This document shows, one piece after another, positions 59,407 to 64,000 of a stretch of 64,000 nucleotides of DNA. The position numbers and the translations under genes are program-made. Below the pieces are notes generated by a model that was not told the DNA's origin, made no database searches, and saw nothing but the letters and a program-made list of their open reading frames with translations. Numbering within the stretch: the first letter of the stretch is position 1; every line of letters begins with the position of its first letter. Source of the stretch: Diplonema japonicum (lineage: Eukaryota; Euglenozoa; Diplonemea; Diplonemida; Diplonemidae); assembly GCA_964019335.1 (NCBI GenBank), contig OZ025706.1, positions 310,001 through 374,000 of the forward strand. Reading direction: 5' to 3'.

Positions 59407-59775
59407 GCTGTGCACAAACAAAGAACTACCCGACTGAACATGAGCGATTTCGACCCGAACCTCCTGGGACAGTTGACAGCTGTCTCCTACCCCACGGGGA
59501 GTTCATGCGCGGCCGTTAAGGACGAATGCGTTGCGCGTCGTGCGACAAGGCACACACTTCTGGCTACCATTGCGCCAGTAGGAAGACCGTCAGTGCTCTG
59601 AAGAGATCCTTGCCTTTGATCGCTTGGAGCTCCCGCGCGAGCTCCCTGCCTCATTCGGCACTCGCAGAGCAGCGAGCTAGATAGAGATATTCGAACTTAC
59701 CAAATCGAGATCAAAGACCGGAATAGGGGGGAGCCTGCCCGAATCCCCCTTTGAGGAGGGAAGTGCTGTGCACAA
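59407..59775. other. Run-free structured segment bounded by 11 bp direct repeats
   Basis: GCTGTGCACAA occurs at 59407-59417 and 59765-59775, with weaker similarity continuing for about ten bases. The segment between has no homopolymers, unlike its surroundings. Two perfect hairpins lie side by side: GGAGCTC/GAGCTCC at 59626-59645 and CTCGC/GCGAG near 59661-59676. An outer 8 bp pair, CTTTGATC (about 59613-59620) and GATCAAAG (about 59709-59716), encloses both. The minus strand has a consensus donor GGTAAGT near 59697. It may be a structured RNA gene or a short retroposon with a target duplication. Confidence 0.5.
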
Positions 59776-59894
59776 GCAACAACTCTTTTTTTTTTTTTTT
59801 TTTTTGGGGGGGAGAATATAAAAAAAAGAGACATTTAGAGAACGAAAAAAAAAAAAAAAAAACACACTGCCGAACATTTAAAAAAAAAAGAAAA

Positions 59895-60974
59895 TCAGAA
59901 TAGGTAGCTCATCATTTTCTTCTGTCCTTCTTTTGTGATATCGTTGTCCTTTCCGAGGACGGCGAAGGACGCGACGAGGAGCTTCTTGGGGAGCCCGTCC
60001 TCGAGGGTTTTGTCCTTGCGGAGGACCTGCAGCATGAGCGCGGTGCTTTCTTTGAACTTTCCTTCCTTGAACATCGCCACCGCGAGGCGGAGCTGTAGAA
60101 CCAGGTTGGCGGGGTCGGCGGCCACAAGTCTCGCGTGTTCTACAGCTGGCTTTCCATCGAAATTTGTGAGGATGCTCATTTCAAGGATGTTGAGGGATTT
60201 CACGACCGCAGGGATCTTGAACCGTCCGTAAGACCGTTTCACAGTTTCAATGGTTTTGACGGCCTTAGCCGAATCATTCATTTCTTGGTACTGCTCTGCG
60301 AGGACGAGCAGTGCAGATGCCGCAGCTTGTTCTGTTTTCGTGGCGGTGGGAAGTGCGTTTGTCGTGTCCTTCTTTTGAGCGGGCTTTTTGTTTTTCCTCT
60401 CCTCTTTGATCTCCGTCTCTGCCAGATCGATGATCTCCTTTAGTATAGAGACGATCTGTTCCGCGGGTTTCTTGTTCTTTTGGTTTTCCAATATGAACCT
60501 CGCAAACCTCGCAACAGCGTCATCACCTTCGATGTCATCCATCTCCGGGTTTCCTTCAATATCGCCCTTACCGGTGTATGACAGGAATCTTTTCATAAAC
60601 TCTTGGAATTTTTCTTTATCGGAGAGCCCCATTGAAATGTCCAGAAGTTTTCCGTCTGCGAATGCTGCCATCGCTGGTGCTTGTTTGATCTGTAACGACT
60701 GCATGAGCTGCAGGGTGATTTGTTGTTCCGTCCCGGCAACTAAATATTTAATCAAAACATCACCCTTGTTGATGTCGCCCATGACTTCGTCCACCATCTT
60801 GTTGTGTTCTTCCAACTGCGCGTGTTTTGTGTGCGTGAAATGACACAAAAACGGTTCCTTGCCTTGGAATATCTGCCCAACCTCAGGGGATTGGCTCAGT
60901 TCAGATTTGTACTCTGCCTCAGAGGCATATCGCCTGAAAGCGATCCTAGCAGGGACACGGACTGCTCTAAACAT
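59895..60974 (-). CDS. Mitochondrial thioredoxin-fold/TPR protein, CnoX (YbbN)-like
   Basis: A single exon of 359 residues from MFRAVRVPARIAFRRYA, a mitochondrial presequence. The thioredoxin-like part (about 20-135) lacks a CxxC active site; FLCHFTHTKHAQLEEHNK occupies that position, and QAPAMAAFADGKLLDISMG gives the cis-Pro strand. The C-terminal half is TPR-like (LVLAEQYQEMNDSAKAVKTI, LQLRLAVAMFKEGKFKEST) and ends in GQKKMMSYLF, matching the RRxLxxLLF end of YbbN/CnoX. Bacterial CnoX is a chaperone-holdase that passes clients to GroEL. A mitochondrial relative with Hsp60 is a reasonable inference. A charged linker (EIKEERKNKKPAQKK) lies between the halves. Confidence 0.82.
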   Translation of the reverse strand: MFRAVRVPARIAFRRYASEAEYKSELSQSPEVGQIFQGKEPFLCHFTHTKHAQLEEHNKMVDEVMGDINKGDVLIKYLVAGTEQQITLQLMQSLQIKQAPAMAAFADGKLLDISMGLSDKEKFQEFMKRFLSYTGKGDIEGNPEMDDIEGDDAVARFARFILENQKNKKPAEQIVSILKEIIDLAETEIKEERKNKKPAQKKDTTNALPTATKTEQAAASALLVLAEQYQEMNDSAKAVKTIETVKRSYGRFKIPAVVKSLNILEMSILTNFDGKPAVEHARLVAADPANLVLQLRLAVAMFKEGKFKESTALMLQVLRKDKTLEDGLPKKLLVASFAVLGKDNDITKEGQKKMMSYLF

Positions 60975-61345
60975 TTTCTTTTTCTCTCTTTTTTTTTTTG
61001 GAACGACGGCTGTAAAAAAGGGGGGGGATTTTTTTTTTAATTTATGAGTCCCATGAAGAAAAAAAAAAAGGAAAAGAAAGGAGAAAAAAAAATTGCAACA
61101 TTTGGGTGAGAGAACGGACAAAGTTGCAAAATAAAATATAAAAAAAATAAAAAAAAACGGAAAAAAGAAGAAGAAAAAAATGAGGGAGGGAAGAAAGAAA
61201 AAAGAGAAAAAAGTACACACACTAACAGACCATATTCTTTTTTTTTTTTTTAAAATAAAATTTCTATCTTAGTTCGGAGAGATGGTCCAATGCAACAGAA
61301 TATTTTTGAGAACGTTCAGCCACCTCAATACGTGGTAGATACTGC

Positions 61346-61375
<30 letters not shown>

Positions 61376-61380
<5 letters not shown>

Positions 61381-61818
61381 TTCTCCCTCCCCGTTCATAC
61401 GAGATGTATCCAGTGAGCACCCCAATGGTAATATTCACAGCCATGATGCCAATAGCAAGAACATTCTGCCTCCACTCTAGCTCGGTTGGCTTGCTTTTCC
61501 GGATGTAGTACCAGAAGCCAAAGGCAATCAGAAGCGCATTTGTAGAGAGGAAGACGAGCCAAGCAATGGGGGGCATCTTGCCCGGGACCTCGTCCAGCCG
61601 CCGGATCATGTCACCGCTTGCTGGGAGGATTAAATTCATGGTGTAGAGGACAAAGCGGTCCATCCAGGTGGACCGGAACATGAAGTTGAGTAGAACGTTG
61701 GCAAGTACAACAATAACAGCAGTTACATAATCGGCAGGGGTCTCACTGGCTGGAAGACTCGCGGCAACAATGCCCACAAGGCAGTTGAAAATGTACTCTA
61801 GATATGTGACCATTGACT

Positions 61819-61849
<31 letters not shown>

Positions 61850-61925
61850 CCTTTTTATTTTGGTTTTGACATACGTCTTCCCATTCTTTTTCCTTCGCTA
61901 GCTCTTCTTCTTTACCTTTTGCCAT
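61376..61925 (-). CDS. Small multi-pass membrane protein, two exons
   Basis: Exons 61925-61875 and 61816-61376 join across a 58 nt GTATGT..CAG intron with a 28 nt A run, giving 163 residues. Exon 1 is a charged cytosolic start (MAKGKEEELAKEKEWED). Exon 2 holds about four hydrophobic segments (near 20-40, 44-65, 97-116 and 130-153) ending YISYERGGRI. I do not recognise the family. The even-numbered helices and charged N terminus fit an organelle or ER membrane protein. Confidence 0.72.
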
Positions 61926-62070
61926 TACTGGAAAAAAAAAGTTTTTTTTTTTCCATTTTTCTTTTCAAAGAATTACCTTTTTCCTCGCCCTTCCTCTTTT
62001 CCTGTCCCTGCTTTATTCTTCGGATCAAATCTTTGTCATAGCCTCTTCCTGGGGAGGACACTCGCGCAGG

Positions 62071-62104
<34 letters not shown>

Positions 62105-62156
62105 TCGCGCTCCTGGTAGTCTGTTTGGGTTTTGAACCGTTAAACAGGGGAAAAAA

Positions 62157-62279
62157 AAGAGGAACTGGCCGTTGTTTGTACGTGCCGGGTAAAACCTGGA
62201 GAAGTTTGTCAACCCGAAACACGTTGCCAACGTTCCCCTTTTGTTTAGACAAGTCAAAGACTCGTTCTTGCAAAAAAAA
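62157..62279 (+). repeat. 120 bp dispersed repeat, copy 2
   Basis: Second copy of 31778-31900, about 97% identical by eye, in the spacer between the small membrane protein gene and the transporter gene. It starts after a run of A and ends in an A run followed by GAGCTGAAC. Confidence 0.75.
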
Positions 62280-62550
62280 GAGCTGAACTCATAACTGAAT
62301 TGTCAACTGAGAATAATAAATTCATTCATTTTCGTTGCTTATTTTTTTCTTCCCCCCCCCCCGGTCTCGACAGTCGAATTTCAATAAAGCAAAAAAAAAA
62401 AAAAAAAAGAAGCAATCGCCTGACCTTTTTTTCTTCTTCTTCTTCTTCTTTCTTTTTTTTTTTGTGTTTTATTCCGATCATTTTTTTTTTAAACCCCCGA
62501 AAAGTGAGATATAAAAAAAAAAGACTATTCAAACTGAAATACCACAGGGG

Positions 62551-62585
<35 letters not shown>

Positions 62586-62936
62586 GATTTTTTTTTCGAT
62601 TGCGAAAAGAAATGGCCATCAGGGCCACCCGATCCTCTACCGTGTATATATTCTGGTAGGTGAAAAAATAACATAAAAAAAATAAAAAAAAATAAAAAAA
62701 TAAAAAAAAGAAATCGATATCACATGCAAACACAGTGTGAGAGCCGCAGACCCCAAGAAGAAGGAGAATGGTCAAACTAGGTACTTCAAAGTTCCGAGCG
62801 TATCTCGCAAAAATGATAATAATCTTTCAATCCTTTTAGGGTGCCGCTAGCCCCGATACGAGCAGTGAGCCCTTCTATCAAAGCCGAAAGATCACAACGG
62901 TTTTCGGGGGACACAAAAAAAAAAAAAAAAAGAAAA

Positions 62937-64000
62937 TCAGCCAGCATTGGTTATAAGCACAGTATTAACATTAATATCGGAACACATCGTGCTGCTTTCT
63001 TGATCTTCTTCTTCTTCCCGCACGTGGGTTTGCGGGGTGTAACAACAAAAAGTGACACCACACACAGCAAGCAAACCTGCGAAAAGCAAATTATTGTAAA
63101 AACCCCCCTTTGCCGATCCGTACACAGTAGTGAGGAAGGTGGAGACAAAAACCAACACGAATCCTATCTGCGTGGCAAAGAGGAAGAGAAGCGACGACGA
63201 TATTGTTTCTGACAACGAAGGCGTTAATAATACACCAAGATCGAGAAAAAATGGTTGCGAAGTCCCCAACGCAAGCCCGAGCCCGGCACACGTAGCATAG
63301 CACCAACCTACTGGAAACTCATACCATAGAGCAAATGCCAACACACACAACAAACTCGCTGCTAGTAACAAGCATACCGCAATAACTTGCTTGTGATGCG
63401 CACGCCCGAATTTGTCCAAAGAGAGCCCCCCGAGGTACATTCCAGGGATGCCTATCGTCAGCAAGATCACACCGCTTACAGCGATTTCCGTTGAAGAAAA
63501 TCCAGATACCATACTGGAGTCGAGTAACAGCCCGATCGACCAGTAGATAGCGGTGTTCACACCAAAAACGAAGAGGAAGAACGAGAAATTGTATGTCATC
63601 GTCTGCTTCCCCGCTTTGAAAACATCCTTTGCAATGCCCCACATGGTGATCTCGGGGGGGAGATCAGACTGTGGTGTTTCACCAGATTGAAAAAATAAAT
63701 ATATTGCCACAGTTGTCAACGAGATTATGGCTGTTGTTGTTATGTTAATTTTGAGCATCATTTCGTCAAAGTTCGATCCAGAAACGAGAAATCTTGACGT
63801 GAAATATCCTATTGCCATTCCCAACTGGTTTACAAGCCCTGCAATGGCCGTTGCCACGCCTCTGTCCGACGGTGGGAACCAACTTGCTGCCAACATAGTT
63901 GGGACTGTTAAGAAGTATGCTTGTGAAGCTGCAGATGATAGGTTGCTTAGGACCAATAGAGAGAAGCCGAAGTGGGAGTTTCCTACCAGTGTCGAGGGGA
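62937..64000 (-). CDS. Major facilitator transporter, SLC49/FLVCR-like (5' end beyond window)
   Basis: About 354 residues up to the window edge, without the start. The frame stays open to 64000 (reading ...STLVGNSHFGFSLLVLSNLSS at the edge). It includes the family-typical SWFPPSDRGVATAIAGLVNQLG helix-4/5 region, six or more further helices, and a loop GGLSLDKFGRAHHKQ equivalent to the MFS motif A repeat in the second half. The WFP-x-x-x-R-x-x-A-T-x-I pattern is characteristic of SLC49/FLVCR proteins, which carry choline, heme-related or other small metabolites. The C-terminal tail is acidic (REEEEDQESS). The substrate is not decidable. Confidence 0.85.
   Translation of the reverse strand, partial: PSTLVGNSHFGFSLLVLSNLSSAASQAYFLTVPTMLAASWFPPSDRGVATAIAGLVNQLGMAIGYFTSRFLVSGSNFDEMMLKINITTTAIISLTTVAIYLFFQSGETPQSDLPPEITMWGIAKDVFKAGKQTMTYNFSFFLFVFGVNTAIYWSIGLLLDSSMVSGFSSTEIAVSGVILLTIGIPGMYLGGLSLDKFGRAHHKQVIAVCLLLAASLLCVLAFALWYEFPVGWCYATCAGLGLALGTSQPFFLDLGVLLTPSLSETISSSLLFLFATQIGFVLVFVSTFLTTVYGSAKGGFYNNLLFAGLLAVCGVTFCCYTPQTHVREEEEDQESSTMCSDINVNTVLITNAG

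Noticed and set aside
1-64000. CRISPR arrays, bacterial operon signals, rRNA
   Set aside because: No regularly spaced direct repeats, no Shine-Dalgarno-led operons and no rRNA-like blocks are present. Spliceosomal introns rule out a prokaryote.

Overview
This is a 64 kb piece of a eukaryotic nuclear genome. Every gene I can support (32 genes, plus the 5'-truncated one at the right edge) lies on the minus strand. This long one-way array resembles the polycistronic layout of Euglenozoa. Single-exon genes mixed with genes carrying very short GT..AG introns, and flagellate-type genes such as a CEP131 homologue, would fit a diplonemid-like protist. That assignment is inference: no spliced-leader gene, rRNA or tRNA was recognised here. 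Coding DNA is moderately GC-rich and uses the standard code. Spacers and introns are packed with homopolymers of all four bases (for example 61 A at 32237-32297 and 27 C at 29746-29772), so many open frames in spacers are only poly-Lys, poly-Phe or poly-Gly artefacts.

Layout, right to left in the direction of transcription. An SLC49/FLVCR-like transporter is cut by the window edge. It is followed by a small membrane protein, a thioredoxin-TPR protein (CnoX-like), an RMI1/TDRD3-type protein with CCCH and RanBP2 fingers, a single-pass membrane protein, a Pumilio protein, COX11, CEP131, a small membrane protein, a His-rich protein, a WD-repeat/coiled-coil protein, a membrane nucleotide cyclase, a glycerophosphodiester phosphodiesterase, three coiled-coil proteins and a YVH1-like phosphatase. 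After a repeat-rich 4 kb spacer come a low-complexity protein, SPC1, a flavin-nucleotide-binding protein, an unknown protein, a mitochondrial carrier, an Mpv17/PMP22 protein, a USP32-like ubiquitin hydrolase, a MYND protein, a phospholipase D, an LRR protein, an EGF-like receptor, a NEK-like kinase, an ARM-like protein and an FNR-like reductase.

Twenty introns were resolved by joining frames across GT..AG sites. Most are 34-72 nt, usually start GTATG, and often consist largely of an A, T, G or C run. Two are about 690 nt because a deleted retroelement (one copy keeps an RNase H domain) sits inside the intron's A-tract, antisense to the host gene. Other mobile DNA includes two related retroelement-protein fragments (13.2 and 37.8 kb), a 99% identical 325-327 bp repeat pair (28.2 and 49.7 kb), a 281 bp element with 28 bp inverted ends (26.8 kb), a TTAA-ended snap-back element (51.9 kb), a 120 bp dispersed repeat (31.8 and 62.2 kb), and a structured 370 bp segment bounded by direct repeats (59.4 kb).

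The genes do not form one pathway; they are a mixed housekeeping and flagellate set, as expected of non-functional clustering under polycistronic transcription. Exon coordinates were assigned by eye and could be off by a base where homopolymers are misassembled.
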